From Betaproteobacteria bacterium (GTDB lineage Bacteria > Pseudomonadota > Gammaproteobacteria > Burkholderiales > Burkholderiaceae_D), in NCBI GenBank assembly GCA_025356395.1, contig JANXTA010000014.1:1-64000 (forward strand): a DNA stretch of 64,000 nt, written 5' to 3'. The position numbers and the translations under genes are program-made. The notes beneath the pieces are model-generated. The model made no database searches, was not told the DNA's origin, and worked only from the letters and a program-made list of their open reading frames with translations. Numbering within the stretch: the stretch's first letter is position 1; every line of letters starts with the position of its first letter. Below are positions 26,227 to 35,075 of this stretch, one piece after another.

Positions 26227-27501
26227 TCAGCCGAGGGTGTCGGCCCAGATGTTGCGCGCCCATCCCGCGGCGTAGGCCGCTTCGCCCGTCGATCGCGTCG
26301 CGGAGACGCCGCCCGAGCCGGGCACGATCCTGAAGGTCTTCTCCGCTTCGACGTAGGCGTGCACGCTGGCGATATGCATCGCCTCCGAGTCGCTGACGTA
26401 GCTGTAGCAGGTGTTCGTCAGCATCGGCTCGCGATCAACCTCGACGCCCGCGAACTCGGCGACGATCGCCGCGGCCGCGACCTTGCCGTGGCCGTTCGCC
26501 ATGTGCGCGGACTTCGGCATGGCCGGCGCGGCCAAAATCGAATCGCCGAGGACGTGCACGTCGCGTGCGACGGTCGACGCGAACGTCTGGTAGTCGATGG
26601 ACGCCCAGCGCGCGTTGGCGTCGACCAGGCCGCCGCGCACGAGAATGTCGCCGGCCCGCATCGGCGGTAACACGTTCAGCACGTCGGCGGTGACGTCCTC
26701 CGCAATCTCGAAGCGCAGCGTCATCGTCTTCGCGTCGACCGCCACGGCCTTGTGCAGCGGCCGGTATTCGACCATGCCGGGGTAGAGGTCGGCCCACGCT
26801 TTCCTGAACAGCGCCGGCTTCGACACGACGTCGGGATTGGCATCGAGTACCAGCACCTTCGAGCGCGGCTTGTTGGCCTTCAGCCAGGCCGCGACGACAC
26901 AGGCGCGTTCGTACGGTCCGGGCGGGCAGCGGTAAGGCGCCTCGGGAATCGCGATCGCGAACGTGCCGCCGTCACGCATCGCCAGTAGTTGCTTTCGCAA
27001 CGATTCGGTCTCGGTCCCTGCTTTCCAGGCCTGGAGGATGCGACCCTCGTCATGCGCCGCCGCGAGCCCTTCGATCGCATCGAAGACAAGGTCGGCACCC
27101 GGTGACACGACCAGCCGGTCGTAGCGGATCTGGTCGCCGCGCGCGAGTCTCACGGCTTTCCGCTCGACGTCGATCGCCGCCACGGTGTCGTGGACGATCG
27201 TGATGCCGTGGCGGGTCCGCAAGGCGTCGAACGACATCGTCAGGTCGCTCATGCGCCGCTGTCCGCCCACGACCAGGTTCGATACCGGGCACGACACGAA
27301 GTCGCGGCTCGGCTCGATCAGCACGACGTCCACCTGTCCGTCCGACAGCAGTCGCACGTACTTCGCCGCCGTCGCGCCCCCGAAGCCACCACCGACGACG
27401 ACCACACGAGCACGCGATGGACCCGACGCCGTCGCACAGCCGCCGATCGCCGACAGCCCCGCGCCACCGGCCATGACCTGCAGCAGGGTGCGTCTTTTCA
27501 T
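26227..27501 (-). CDS. fccB: Flavocytochrome c sulfide dehydrogenase, flavoprotein subunit
   Basis: FAD subunit of a periplasmic sulfide dehydrogenase (FccB/SoxF family) that oxidises sulfide and passes electrons to its cytochrome partner. The start MKRRTLLQVMAGGAG is a twin-arginine signal, followed by SAIGGC, which also resembles a lipobox. The FAD motif is VVVVGGGFGGATAAK. The redox-active cysteines are in FVSCPVSN (C71) and LTNTCYSYVS. The protein is 424 residues. The start overlaps the cytochrome gene by 4 bp. The 67 codons upstream in the track belong to a shadow frame. It is the last gene of the ior-sox operon. Confidence 0.92.
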   Translation of the reverse strand: MKRRTLLQVMAGGAGLSAIGGCATASGPSRARVVVVGGGFGGATAAKYVRLLSDGQVDVVLIEPSRDFVSCPVSNLVVGGQRRMSDLTMSFDALRTRHGITIVHDTVAAIDVERKAVRLARGDQIRYDRLVVSPGADLVFDAIEGLAAAHDEGRILQAWKAGTETESLRKQLLAMRDGGTFAIAIPEAPYRCPPGPYERACVVAAWLKANKPRSKVLVLDANPDVVSKPALFRKAWADLYPGMVEYRPLHKAVAVDAKTMTLRFEIAEDVTADVLNVLPPMRAGDILVRGGLVDANARWASIDYQTFASTVARDVHVLGDSILAAPAMPKSAHMANGHGKVAAAAIVAEFAGVEVDREPMLTNTCYSYVSDSEAMHIASVHAYVEAEKTFRIVPGSGGVSATRSTGEAAYAAGWARNIWADTLG

Positions 27502-27836
27502 GGCTGCCTCATGGAAACGAAGTAATCGGCGAGCACCTCGATCTGCCGGTCCGTGTAGCCGCGGGCGATCTGGTGCATCACGGTGGCGGCGCGACTGCCG
27601 TCGCGGAAGGCCCGCATCTGCGTGACCATCGCCTCCCTCGGATAGCCGGCCAGAGGGATCATCGCTGCTCCCGGCGCGGCCGCGCCGTCGGTACCATGGC
27701 ACGCGCCGCAGCTCGCCGCGAGCGAGCGCACCTGCAGCGCCGGAACGCTCGTCGTCTGTCCGGTCGCGGTCGTCATCCCGACCAGCGACACCACCGCGAG
27801 AAGGACTCGCGCACCCCGATACATTGCGAATTTCAT
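27498..27836 (-). CDS. Class I cytochrome c, sulfide dehydrogenase cytochrome subunit
   Basis: A 112-residue exported monoheme cytochrome c. The signal peptide is at the N-terminus (RVLLAVVSLVGMTTATG), the heme site is CGACH, and the distal methionine is probably in the MIPLAGYP or VMHQIARGY region. Small size and tight overlap with fccB indicate the electron-accepting subunit of flavocytochrome c (FccA/SoxE type), though it has one heme rather than two. It starts 10 bp after soxA. Confidence 0.88.
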   Translation of the reverse strand: MKFAMYRGARVLLAVVSLVGMTTATGQTTSVPALQVRSLAASCGACHGTDGAAAPGAAMIPLAGYPREAMVTQMRAFRDGSRAATVMHQIARGYTDRQIEVLADYFVSMRQP

Positions 27837-27846
27837 GATGCCTCTC

Positions 27847-28623
27847 TCACGGTCGTACGGTCGGGGTCTCGACCGGCAGTCCAGCCGCGCGTTGCTTGAG
27901 GTACAGCTCGAGCTCGACCAATTCCGGCGCCTCGTCCTCGAACGGCTCCGCCCGAACCCCGGTCATGCAGCCACGGACACGCCGCGCCAGCGAGCCGACA
28001 CTCTGCCACTCGAGCCGGTAAATCGGATAGCCGGTGGGGTGGGCTTGCGGGATGACGCTGCCGGCAAGGCGCCGGCCGGCATTGGCGTCGTGACATTGTG
28101 CGCAGGACAGGTCGAGTTGGCCCATGCGCTGCCGGAAGAGTGCCTCGCCTCGCGCACGGTGCAGCTGAAGGCGCGCGTCGGCCGGCGATGCAATCGACAG
28201 ACCACGGGACTGGCGGCCGACGAAGGCTTCGAGCGCGAGCAACGTGTCGTTCTCGCGATCGAGTCGTGGTGCGTTCTGGTGCCGTGTCCGGCACGCGTTG
28301 ATGCGGCCCGACAGGCTGATCGGTCGACCACTGGCCTCGTCGAACGCCGGATAGCGCGCGGCGACGCCGCGCATGCTCGTCGCCGCATCGCCGTGGCACG
28401 ACGCACACGAACGATCGTCCGCGCCGGCCTTCGTCGTCCACAACGACTCGCCGTCCTTGACCCACAAGGTGCCCGGATTCGACGCCTCGTCTTCCTGCAT
28501 GGCTTGCAGCGCAGCGCTCATGAACTCGAAACCCGAGCGTCGCTCGTCGCTAGCCTGCGCGACCGCCAGTCCCGCCACGATCGCCAGACCCGCGAAGACC
28601 TTCAGGATCACGCCGGGCGTCAT
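27847..28623 (-). CDS. soxA: Sulfur oxidation c-type cytochrome SoxA
   Basis: SoxA pairs with SoxX and joins thiosulfate to the SoxY cysteine in the periplasm. The 258-residue protein has a signal peptide and two heme sites: CASCH (C73) and CAQCH (C174), so it is the diheme form. The cysteine heme ligands expected for diheme SoxA are visible at C111 (INACRTRH) and C219 (RGCMTGVRAEP), the latter being the catalytic persulfidated cysteine position. The start overlaps soxZ by 4 bp. Confidence 0.94.
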   Translation of the reverse strand: MTPGVILKVFAGLAIVAGLAVAQASDERRSGFEFMSAALQAMQEDEASNPGTLWVKDGESLWTTKAGADDRSCASCHGDAATSMRGVAARYPAFDEASGRPISLSGRINACRTRHQNAPRLDRENDTLLALEAFVGRQSRGLSIASPADARLQLHRARGEALFRQRMGQLDLSCAQCHDANAGRRLAGSVIPQAHPTGYPIYRLEWQSVGSLARRVRGCMTGVRAEPFEDEAPELVELELYLKQRAAGLPVETPTVRP

Positions 28624-28940
28624 GTCACGACGATCGGCACGGTCTCGACCTGCATGAACCCGTTGTCCCCTTCCCAGGTGCAGATCAACGTCCCGCTCGC
28701 GGTCGCGACCGTGAAGAAACTGATCAGCGGATTCGCCGAGACCGCGGGAAACAGGTCGGCGGCGAAGATCTCCTCGCCGTCGTAGCGGCAGGTGAAACGA
28801 CGGATGATGTTGCGCGGCAGTGGCGCTCCCCCGTCGCCGCTCCGATACCCGGTCTCCATCGGATGCGCGATCAACGTGCGGATCTCGATGACGTCGCCGC
28901 GTGCGGCGGACTTGGGAACGGTGACGAGTGCGCGGGCCAT
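28620..28940 (-). CDS. soxZ: Thiosulfate oxidation carrier subunit SoxZ
   Basis: A 106-residue protein, the immunoglobulin-like partner of SoxY in the SoxYZ sulfur carrier. The segments VIEIRTLIAHPMETGYR, FTCRYDGEEIF and FTVATASGTLICTWEGDNG are typical of SoxZ. It has no signal peptide of its own, as expected, because SoxZ travels with SoxY. It lies 4 bp after soxY and overlaps soxA. Confidence 0.95.
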   Translation of the reverse strand: MARALVTVPKSAARGDVIEIRTLIAHPMETGYRSGDGGAPLPRNIIRRFTCRYDGEEIFAADLFPAVSANPLISFFTVATASGTLICTWEGDNGFMQVETVPIVVT

Positions 28941-28944
28941 GGGG

Positions 28945-29412
28945 TCAAATCTCGATGCAGGCGGCGATCGTGACGATCACGTCGGTGTCGTCCTGCCAGA
29001 ACGAGCCGTCGCTCATCTCCGCCACCGCGACCAGCCGTTGCGACGTCGCGAGCCGGATGCGCGTCGACACGCTGGCCTTGCCGGCGCGCGGGCCGAGCAT
29101 GAAGACCGCCACGTCGCGCTGCGGGTTCTTCTCGTTGAACAGCGCGATGCGCCGCACATGATCGGCCGCCGTCATCGGGCTCTGGACGTCGACCGTGATC
29201 GGCGCGGCGTTGCCATTCTCGATCAGCAGCGCGATGCCGAGCTTGACGCGGCCCTTCGCCAACGGCGCGCTACCGGTGAACTCGCGCAGCGCGGCTTTCA
29301 GGTCCGGCGCAGGCTCGCCCCGCGCGGGGCGCAGCGCGACGAGCGCACCGAAACCCACCGCTGTCCGCAACGCGCGACGACGCGCAGGGTCGGACGGATC
29401 GTCGTGCCTCAT
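28945..29412 (-). CDS. soxY: Thiosulfate oxidation carrier protein SoxY, unusual C-terminus
   Basis: SoxY carries sulfur intermediates on a C-terminal cysteine. The 155-residue protein has a Tat-like signal (RRRALRTAVGFGALVAL) and a SoxY body ending in VTIAACIEI. The cysteine is at residue 152. Canonical SoxY ends in GGCGG, a flexible arm that lets the cysteine swing between enzymes. Here the flanking glycines are replaced by Ala-Ala and Ile-Glu-Ile, although the VTI lead-in and the cysteine align. This may alter carrier mobility or substrate. It overlaps soxX by 4 bp and precedes soxZ by 4 bp. Confidence 0.88.
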   Translation of the reverse strand: MRHDDPSDPARRRALRTAVGFGALVALRPARGEPAPDLKAALREFTGSAPLAKGRVKLGIALLIENGNAAPITVDVQSPMTAADHVRRIALFNEKNPQRDVAVFMLGPRAGKASVSTRIRLATSQRLVAVAEMSDGSFWQDDTDVIVTIAACIEI

Positions 29413-29858
29413 CGGCGCAGCGTGACGAGGAAAGCGACCACGTCCTCGACCTGTTGCGCGTCGAGCACCGGCTGGTCGCGGAATGCCTTGCCGACGCGGC
29501 GGCCTTCGGCGGCGCGAAAGTAGGACGGCATGATCGTGTCAGGATTCAGGCGTCGCGAGTCGACGATGCGCAGGCGCAACTGGCCCTCGCTCCAGCGCAT
29601 ACCCGCACCGGCCAGAGGGGGGGCCAGCGTGCCCTGCGAACGCTCGTCAGGGAACGGGCCGGTGTGGCACATCAGGCACAGGCCGACCTGGCGGTCGCCG
29701 ACGATCGCACGACCGCGATCGGCGTCGCCTGGCGTCGAGGTCAGCGGCTGCGGCACGGCATCGCCGACCACGTCGATGCTGTCGGAAGCATGCGAGGAAG
29801 CTGTACTGGCCATCAAGAGAACAAGCATCGCTGCACGACATGCCGACGACAGCGACAT
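29409..29858 (-). CDS. soxX: Sulfur oxidation c-type cytochrome SoxX
   Basis: SoxX accepts electrons from SoxA during conjugation of thiosulfate to SoxY. The 149-residue protein has an N-terminal signal peptide and one heme site, CLMCH (C61-H65). The probable distal ligand is M110 in TIMPSYF. The blocks GPFPDERSQGTLAPPLAG and RIVDSRRLNPDTIMP match SoxX. It starts 7 bp after the molybdenum hydroxylase large-subunit stop and overlaps soxY. Confidence 0.93.
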   Translation of the reverse strand: MSLSSACRAAMLVLLMASTASSHASDSIDVVGDAVPQPLTSTPGDADRGRAIVGDRQVGLCLMCHTGPFPDERSQGTLAPPLAGAGMRWSEGQLRLRIVDSRRLNPDTIMPSYFRAAEGRRVGKAFRDQPVLDAQQVEDVVAFLVTLRR

Positions 29859-29865
29859 GTCTCGC

Positions 29866-32037
29866 TCAGGCCTTCTTCAGGCTGTGGTTCTTGACCGGGA
29901 GATCGCGGATGCGCTTGCCAGTCGCCGCGAAGATCGCGTTGAGCACGGCCGGTGCGGCGACCGCGATGGTGGGCTCGCCCACCCCACCCCAGAATCCACC
30001 CGACGAAACGATGACGGTCTCGACCTTCGGCATCTCGTGCAGGGCCATCACCCGGTAGGTGTTGAAGTTGCGTTGCTCGATGCGTCCGTCTTTGACGGTG
30101 CACTCGCCGTAGAGCGCCGCCGACAGGCCATAGACGAACGAGCCCTCGACCTGCGCCTCGATCTGCTGCGGGTTGACGGCGTAGCCAGGATCGGTCGCGG
30201 CGACGATGCGATGCACCTTGAGCACGCCGTCGTCGCTGACCGAAACCTCGGCCACCGCGGCGACGTAGCTGCCGAAGCCCATCGTCTGCGCGATCCCCCG
30301 ATGGACGCCGGCCGGCAAGGGCTTGCCCCAGCCCGCACGTTCGGCAGCCGCGTTCAGCACCGCGAGATGCTTGGGGTTCTGCGCCATCAGCTTCTGGCGG
30401 AAGGCCAGCGGATCCTGCTTGGTCGCGTGCGCCAGTTCGTCGATGAAACTTTCGAGATAGAGCGTGTTCTGGTTGAGGTTGACGCCGCGCCAGAAGCCCG
30501 GCGGCACGTGCGGATTGCGCATCGCATGGTCGATCAGCACGGCCGGGAACGTGTAGCCGATCGAGGCTTCGGGGCCAGGCGCGTTGAGCCCCTGGAACAC
30601 CACGGGATCCTTGCCGTTCACGACGTTCTGCGGCGCGACGTAAGCCAGGATCGACTGGCCCGAGATCCGCATTTGGAAGCCGGTGACGGCCCCCTTGTCG
30701 TCGAGGCCGGCGCTCATCCTGCACTGGGTCACTGGATGGTAGCGACCGTGCAGCATGTCCTCCTCGCGCGACCAGATCAGCTTGACCGGCGTGCCCGGCA
30801 TCTCCTTGGCGATCGCGACCGCCTGCTTGATCCAGTCGACCGCACCGCGACGACCGAAGCCGCCCCCCAGCAACTGCTTGTAGACGTCGCACTGGGACAG
30901 CGGCAGCCCCGCGGCCTCCGCGGTCGCCGCCAGCGCGGCCTCGCCGTTCTGGGTCGGCGTCCAGACCTCGCAGCGCTCGGGCGTCCAGCGCGCGACGGCA
31001 TTCATCGTCTCCATCGTCGCGTGGTTCTGGTGCGGATACGAATACACCGCCTCGACACGTCGGGGGGCCGCCGCGATGGCGGCGCGCGCGTCGCCGACCG
31101 AATAACCGACCGCGGCCTCGGGTGCATCCAGGCCCGCCTTCAGCACCTCGCCGAAGGCCGCGCTCGATGCGTTGGCATGCTCGCCGTAGTCCCACTCGAT
31201 CGTCAGGGCTTCGAGTCCCTTCTTCGCGTGCCACCAGGTGTCGGCGACCACCGCGACGGCCGAGTCGCCGACGCGCACCACGCGCTTAACGCCCGGTCGC
31301 GCGAGCGCCGCGGCATCGTCGACGCTGCGAACCGTGCCGCCGAACACCGGGCAATCGACGATGGCCGCGTTCAGCATGCCAGGCATCGTCAGATCGCTGC
31401 CGTAGATCTGCGCGCCGGTCGTCTTGTCGACCGTATCGAGCCGCGCCAAGCGCTTGCCGGCGATCTTCCAGTCCTTCGGGTCCTTCAACGGGATGTCGGT
31501 CGGCGGCTGCATCGTGGCCGCGACCGCCGCGACCTTGCCGAACGTCGTCGTGCGTCCGCTCGGCAGATGGGTGATCACGCTGGCTTCGGCCCGGCACTCG
31601 TTCGCCGGCACCTGCCAGCCGGCCGCAGCCGCCTGGGCCAGCATCATGCGGGCCGTGGCGCCGCCCTTGCGGACGTATTCCTGGGACTCGCGAATGCCGC
31701 GGCTGCCGCCGGTCGAGAAATTGCCCCAGACGCGTTTGCGCGCCAGGCTCTGTCCCGGCGTGGGGTACTCGGTGGTGACCCGGGTCCAGTCGCAGTCGAG
31801 CTCTTCGGCGACGAGTTGCGCGAGCCCGGTCAGCGAGCCCTGGCCCATCTCCGAGCGCGCGATGCGGATGACGACGGTGTCGTCGGGCTTCACGACGACC
31901 CACGCGTTGATCTCGGGCGCGCCGGCCTCCTGCGCCGAGGCCCTCAGCGGGAATCCGAGCACGAAGGCACCCGCGGCGACAGAGCCGATGAACTCGCGGC
32001 GAGTGACCTTGAAGCCGCCGGTCACGGCGCGGCTCAC
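29866..32037 (-). CDS. Molybdenum hydroxylase large subunit (isoquinoline 1-oxidoreductase beta type)
   Basis: A 723-residue xanthine dehydrogenase-family protein of the IorB type, which binds the molybdopterin cytosine dinucleotide cofactor. The Tat-like signal [14 protein letters not shown] predicts periplasmic export. Cofactor-region motifs include [40 protein letters not shown], where the Arg-flanked loop is typical, and the C-terminal [19 protein letters not shown] with the catalytic glutamate. The GTG at 32037 overlaps the small-subunit stop as GTGA. The substrate is unknown; aldehydes or N-heterocycles are family substrates. It sits directly upstream of soxX. Confidence 0.9.
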   Translation of the reverse strand: MSRAVTGGFKVTRREFIGSVAAGAFVLGFPLRASAQEAGAPEINAWVVVKPDDTVVIRIARSEMGQGSLTGLAQLVAEELDCDWTRVTTEYPTPGQSLARKRVWGNFSTGGSRGIRESQEYVRKGGATARMMLAQAAAAGWQVPANECRAEASVITHLPSGRTTTFGKVAAVAATMQPPTDIPLKDPKDWKIAGKRLARLDTVDKTTGAQIYGSDLTMPGMLNAAIVDCPVFGGTVRSVDDAAALARPGVKRVVRVGDSAVAVVADTWWHAKKGLEALTIEWDYGEHANASSAAFGEVLKAGLDAPEAAVGYSVGDARAAIAAAPRRVEAVYSYPHQNHATMETMNAVARWTPERCEVWTPTQNGEAALAATAEAAGLPLSQCDVYKQLLGGGFGRRGAVDWIKQAVAIAKEMPGTPVKLIWSREEDMLHGRYHPVTQCRMSAGLDDKGAVTGFQMRISGQSILAYVAPQNVVNGKDPVVFQGLNAPGPEASIGYTFPAVLIDHAMRNPHVPPGFWRGVNLNQNTLYLESFIDELAHATKQDPLAFRQKLMAQNPKHLAVLNAAAERAGWGKPLPAGVHRGIAQTMGFGSYVAAVAEVSVSDDGVLKVHRIVAATDPGYAVNPQQIEAQVEGSFVYGLSAALYGECTVKDGRIEQRNFNTYRVMALHEMPKVETVIVSSGGFWGGVGEPTIAVAAPAVLNAIFAATGKRIRDLPVKNHSLKKA

Positions 32038-32531
32038 GTGATGCTCCGGGTCAGGTGCACCACGTCGACGCTCGCCGTCCTCGGTTCCCCGGCGGCGAGC
32101 TTGATGGCGGCGCGCACGCGGTTGTAGGTCCCGCACCGGCAGATGTTGGTCATGGCTTCATCGATCTGCTTGTCGGTCGGACGCGGCGCCTCGCGCAGCA
32201 ACGCGGCCGCTGCCATGATCATCCCGGACTGGCAGAAGCCGCATTGCGGCACGTCGAGCGCCACCCATGCCTTCTGCACCGGATGCGATCCGCCTGGGGC
32301 GAGACCTTCGATTGTGACGACCTTCGCGGACGAAGACACCGACGAGACCGGCCGAACGCAGCTGCGCGTGTTCTGTCCGTCGATGTGGACAGTGCACGCG
32401 CCACATTGCGCGATGCCGCATCCGTACTTCGTGCCGGTCAGGCCGAGCTGTTCGCGCAGCACCCAGAGCAAGGGCGTGTCGGGCTCGGCCTCGAACTCCC
32501 GCACCGTTCCGTTGACGTTCAGACTGGGCAT
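32034..32531 (-). CDS. (2Fe-2S)-binding small subunit of molybdenum hydroxylase (IorA type)
   Basis: A 165-residue protein with two [2Fe-2S] domains that move electrons from the molybdenum site. The N-terminal plant-ferredoxin-type cluster has C38, C43, C46 and C58 ([14 protein letters not shown]). The C-terminal four-helix cluster has CGFCQSG and CRCGTYN. It lacks a signal and probably travels with the Tat-targeted large subunit. It overlaps that gene by 4 bp. No FAD-binding medium subunit gene is present, which matches the two-subunit Ior type using a cytochrome acceptor. Confidence 0.93.
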   Translation of the reverse strand: MPSLNVNGTVREFEAEPDTPLLWVLREQLGLTGTKYGCGIAQCGACTVHIDGQNTRSCVRPVSSVSSSAKVVTIEGLAPGGSHPVQKAWVALDVPQCGFCQSGMIMAAAALLREAPRPTDKQIDEAMTNICRCGTYNRVRAAIKLAAGEPRTASVDVVHLTRSIT

Positions 32532-32584
32532 GGAATTCCTTTCGTTGACGGGATCGACGCGCGTTGTTTCGGGGTGCTCAAGGT

Positions 32585-33187
32585 TCAGGTGGGACAGTAC
32601 GCTCCAGCGTCGACCCAGGCCTGCATCAACTCGCCCAACTGCTGCTGCGTCCCGGGAGCGGGCGTGCGGCTACCACCGGGATTCCAGCCCCAGCCGACCA
32701 GCGGGTCGTGCGCCATGTGGTCGACGATCTGCATCATCGTCCTGCCACCGTTGCGCTTCGGATCCTTGATCTGCTGGCAGATCTGTCGAAGCGATTTGCC
32801 TTCCCAGGCCATCTCGATGGGTGCGAGGTGCCAGTTCGGACTGCCGGGCACCGTGACGTTGGCCGACGCGACGTAGTTGCTGGCGCCGTGGCAGGTGGAG
32901 CAGGGCATCGCGACGGCGCCGTGTCCATCCTTGCCGCGCACCGCCAATGGCTGGTGGAGCTGCATGGCATCGCCTTGCAACGGCCGGTCGGTCCGCGGAT
33001 GGCAATTGACGCAACGCGGATGCTGGATGACCTTGCCGGCCTCCTGGAACAACGCAGCGGCGCGTACCTTTGAGACGGTCATCGACGCGAACGAATCGAC
33101 GGATCGCAGCGATGTGTAGGGCGCGGACTGTGCGACGACCTGACAGCAAGCCACAAGCGCCAGACAGCCCAACAGGATCCTCTTCAT
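32585..33187 (-). CDS. Diheme c-type cytochrome, probable electron acceptor of the molybdenum hydroxylase
   Basis: A 200-residue exported protein with signal peptide ([15 protein letters not shown]) and two heme-binding sites, CVNCH (C59) and CSTCH (C96). Similar proteins next to iorA/iorB genes are often named isoquinoline 1-oxidoreductase subunit. It lacks other recognisable domains. As the first gene of the ior-sox unit it probably carries electrons from the molybdoenzyme to the respiratory chain or to other cytochromes of the operon. The start lies 75 bp after the gltA stop. Confidence 0.82.
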   Translation of the reverse strand: MKRILLGCLALVACCQVVAQSAPYTSLRSVDSFASMTVSKVRAAALFQEAGKVIQHPRCVNCHPRTDRPLQGDAMQLHQPLAVRGKDGHGAVAMPCSTCHGASNYVASANVTVPGSPNWHLAPIEMAWEGKSLRQICQQIKDPKRNGGRTMMQIVDHMAHDPLVGWGWNPGGSRTPAPGTQQQLGELMQAWVDAGAYCPT

Positions 33188-33229
33188 GCGCGGTCCACTC
33201 CGGTTGTCGAACTTCGCTTGATGTCGCGA

Positions 33230-33251
33230 CTCCGCCTTCGTTCCGGCGGAG
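33230..33251 (-). terminator. Weak hairpin downstream of gltA
   Basis: CTCCGCC and GGCGGAG form a 7-bp stem over an 8-base loop, 12-33 bp past the gltA stop. No T-tract follows on the minus strand, so it is at best a pause or 3'-end protecting structure. It lies in the only gap between the TCA genes and the ior-sox operon. Confidence 0.35.
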
Positions 33252-33262
33252 GCTTAGAAGGA

Positions 33263-34573
33263 TCAGCGATCGGCGATCGGCTTCACGTCCCGTCGTGGCG
33301 CGCCGACATACAGCTGGCGCGGGCGACCGATCTTCTGTTCCGGGTCCGAAATCATCTCGTTCCACTGCGCGATCCAGCCGACCGTGCGCGCCATCGCGAA
33401 GATCGCCGTGAACAGCGTCGTCGGGATGCCGAGCGCGCTCTGCACGATGCCCGAATAGAAGTCGACGTTCGGATAGAGCTTGCGCGAGACGAAGTATTCG
33501 TCCTCGAGGGCGATCTTCTCGAGCGCCATCGCGAGCTTGAACAGCGGGTCGTCATGCAGGCCGAGTTCGTCGAGCACCTCGTGGCAGGTCTCGCGCATCA
33601 GCTTCGCGCGCGGGTCGTAGTTCTTGTAGACGCGGTGACCGAACCCCATCAGCTTGACGTTGGAATTCTTGTCCTTGACCTGGGCGATGAACTCGGGGAG
33701 CTTGGCCTCGCCGCCTTGCGCCTGCAGGTCCTTCAGCATGTTCAGCGCCGCTTCGTTGGCGCCGCCGTGCGCGGGCCCCCACAGACAGGCGATGCCCGCC
33801 GCGATGCACGCGAACGGATTGGCGCCCGACGAGCCGGCGAGGCGCACCGTCGAGGTCGACGCGTTCTGCTCGTGGTCGGCATGCAGGATCAGGATACGAT
33901 CGAACGCGCGCACCATCACGTCGTTCGGCACGTACTCCTCGGCGGGCACGGCGAACATCATGCGCAGGAAGTTGGCGCTGTACGAGAGGTCGTTGCGCGG
34001 ATACACGAACGGCTGGCCGATCACGTACTTGTAGGCCATCGCGACCAGCGTCGGCAGCTTGGCGATCAGGCGGATTGCCGATACGTCGCGATGCCGCGGG
34101 TCGTTGATGTCGAGCGAGTCGTGATAGAAGGCCGACAGCGCGCCGACCGTGCCCACCAGCACCGCCATCGGATGCGAGTCGCGCCGGAAGCCGCGATAGA
34201 AGAAGGTCATCTGCTCATGGACCATCGTGTGCTGCGTGACGAGGTGCACGAACTCCTTCTTCTGCGTTTCGGTCGGCAGTTCGCCGTGCAACAGCAGATA
34301 GCAGGTCTCGAGGTAGTCGCCACCGGTCGCGAGCTGCTCGATCGGATAGCCGCGATACAGCAGTTCGCCCTTGTCGCCGTCGATGTACGTGATGGTCGAT
34401 TGGCAGGCGGCCGTCGACATGAAGCCCGGGTCGTACGTGAACATGCCCGTTTGCCCGTAAAGCTTGCGGATGTCAATGACGTCCGGCCCGATCGTGCCCT
34501 TGAAGACCGGCAGGTCCATGTCCTGCGATCCGTTGGAGAGCGCGAGCTTTGCTTTGATGTCGGAGGAAACCAT
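33263..34573 (-). CDS. gltA: Type II citrate synthase
   Basis: Condenses acetyl-CoA and oxaloacetate to citrate. The 436-residue length and the zinc-type N-terminal domain ([27 protein letters not shown], only in part) mark the NADH-sensitive type II form. Catalytic residues lie in [20 protein letters not shown] and [18 protein letters not shown] 34573 gives the conserved start, with GGAGGAAAC upstream. It follows sdhE with a 178-bp gap and closes the sdhCDAB-sdhE-gltA run. Confidence 0.96.
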   Translation of the reverse strand: MVSSDIKAKLALSNGSQDMDLPVFKGTIGPDVIDIRKLYGQTGMFTYDPGFMSTAACQSTITYIDGDKGELLYRGYPIEQLATGGDYLETCYLLLHGELPTETQKKEFVHLVTQHTMVHEQMTFFYRGFRRDSHPMAVLVGTVGALSAFYHDSLDINDPRHRDVSAIRLIAKLPTLVAMAYKYVIGQPFVYPRNDLSYSANFLRMMFAVPAEEYVPNDVMVRAFDRILILHADHEQNASTSTVRLAGSSGANPFACIAAGIACLWGPAHGGANEAALNMLKDLQAQGGEAKLPEFIAQVKDKNSNVKLMGFGHRVYKNYDPRAKLMRETCHEVLDELGLHDDPLFKLAMALEKIALEDEYFVSRKLYPNVDFYSGIVQSALGIPTTLFTAIFAMARTVGWIAQWNEMISDPEQKIGRPRQLYVGAPRRDVKPIADR

Positions 34574-34751
34574 GCTTGAGTCCTTCAGTGAACTTCGTGG
34601 ATTGTCTGAATCGTCTGCGACGGCCTGACTGCTTGCGAAAGACCGCGGCATTCATCCCGGGTCGGCTGCTGCGGACGCGACGCGGAGTCGTATTTCGAGA
34701 CTGCTTGTTCCGAACCTCTCCCGAGGGCCGGCAATACCGGACTGACCCTCG

Positions 34752-35066
34752 CTAAGCCTCGCGCAGCAGGCTGATCAGCCGGTTCATCACGGGACCGGCG
34801 ATCTCGGACGTCACGTCCGTCCGCGCCAGGATCACGTCCATCAGCTCGTTGTCGGACAGTTCGAACAACTGCGTGAGGGCGCCCACATCGTCGTCGCTGA
34901 GCGTGTCCTCATGACGATCGAGGAAACGGGTGAGGACGATGTCGTTTTCCAGCAGCCCGCGGCGCGCGCGCCAGCGCAGACGGGCCCGCCGCTTCGGATC
35001 GGCCTGGTGCGGATCGCTGCGAGGCGGCCCGGACTCTGACAGCGGCGAAGTCGAAGCAGGTTCCAA
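34752..35066 (-). CDS. sdhE: Succinate dehydrogenase assembly factor 2 (SdhE)
   Basis: SdhE helps attach FAD covalently to SdhA. The body of this 104-residue protein has the RRGLLENDIVLTRFL signature, in which RGxxE contacts the flavoprotein, and ends in a helical domain. The N-terminus is Pro/Ser-rich and unusual; no ATG exists upstream of the signature, so TTG 35066 is used, 9 bp after the sdhB stop. It lies between sdhB and gltA, the standard betaproteobacterial place. Confidence 0.9.
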   Translation of the reverse strand: MEPASTSPLSESGPPRSDPHQADPKRRARLRWRARRGLLENDIVLTRFLDRHEDTLSDDDVGALTQLFELSDNELMDVILARTDVTSEIAGPVMNRLISLLREA

Positions 35067-35075
35067 GGAGCGCGA

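Noticed and set aside
29530-32127. 865-residue plus-strand ORF opposite the molybdenum hydroxylase gene
   Set aside because: It is antisense to iorB and soxX, has an Arg/His/Asp-rich composition typical of GC-rich shadow frames and no recognisable motif.
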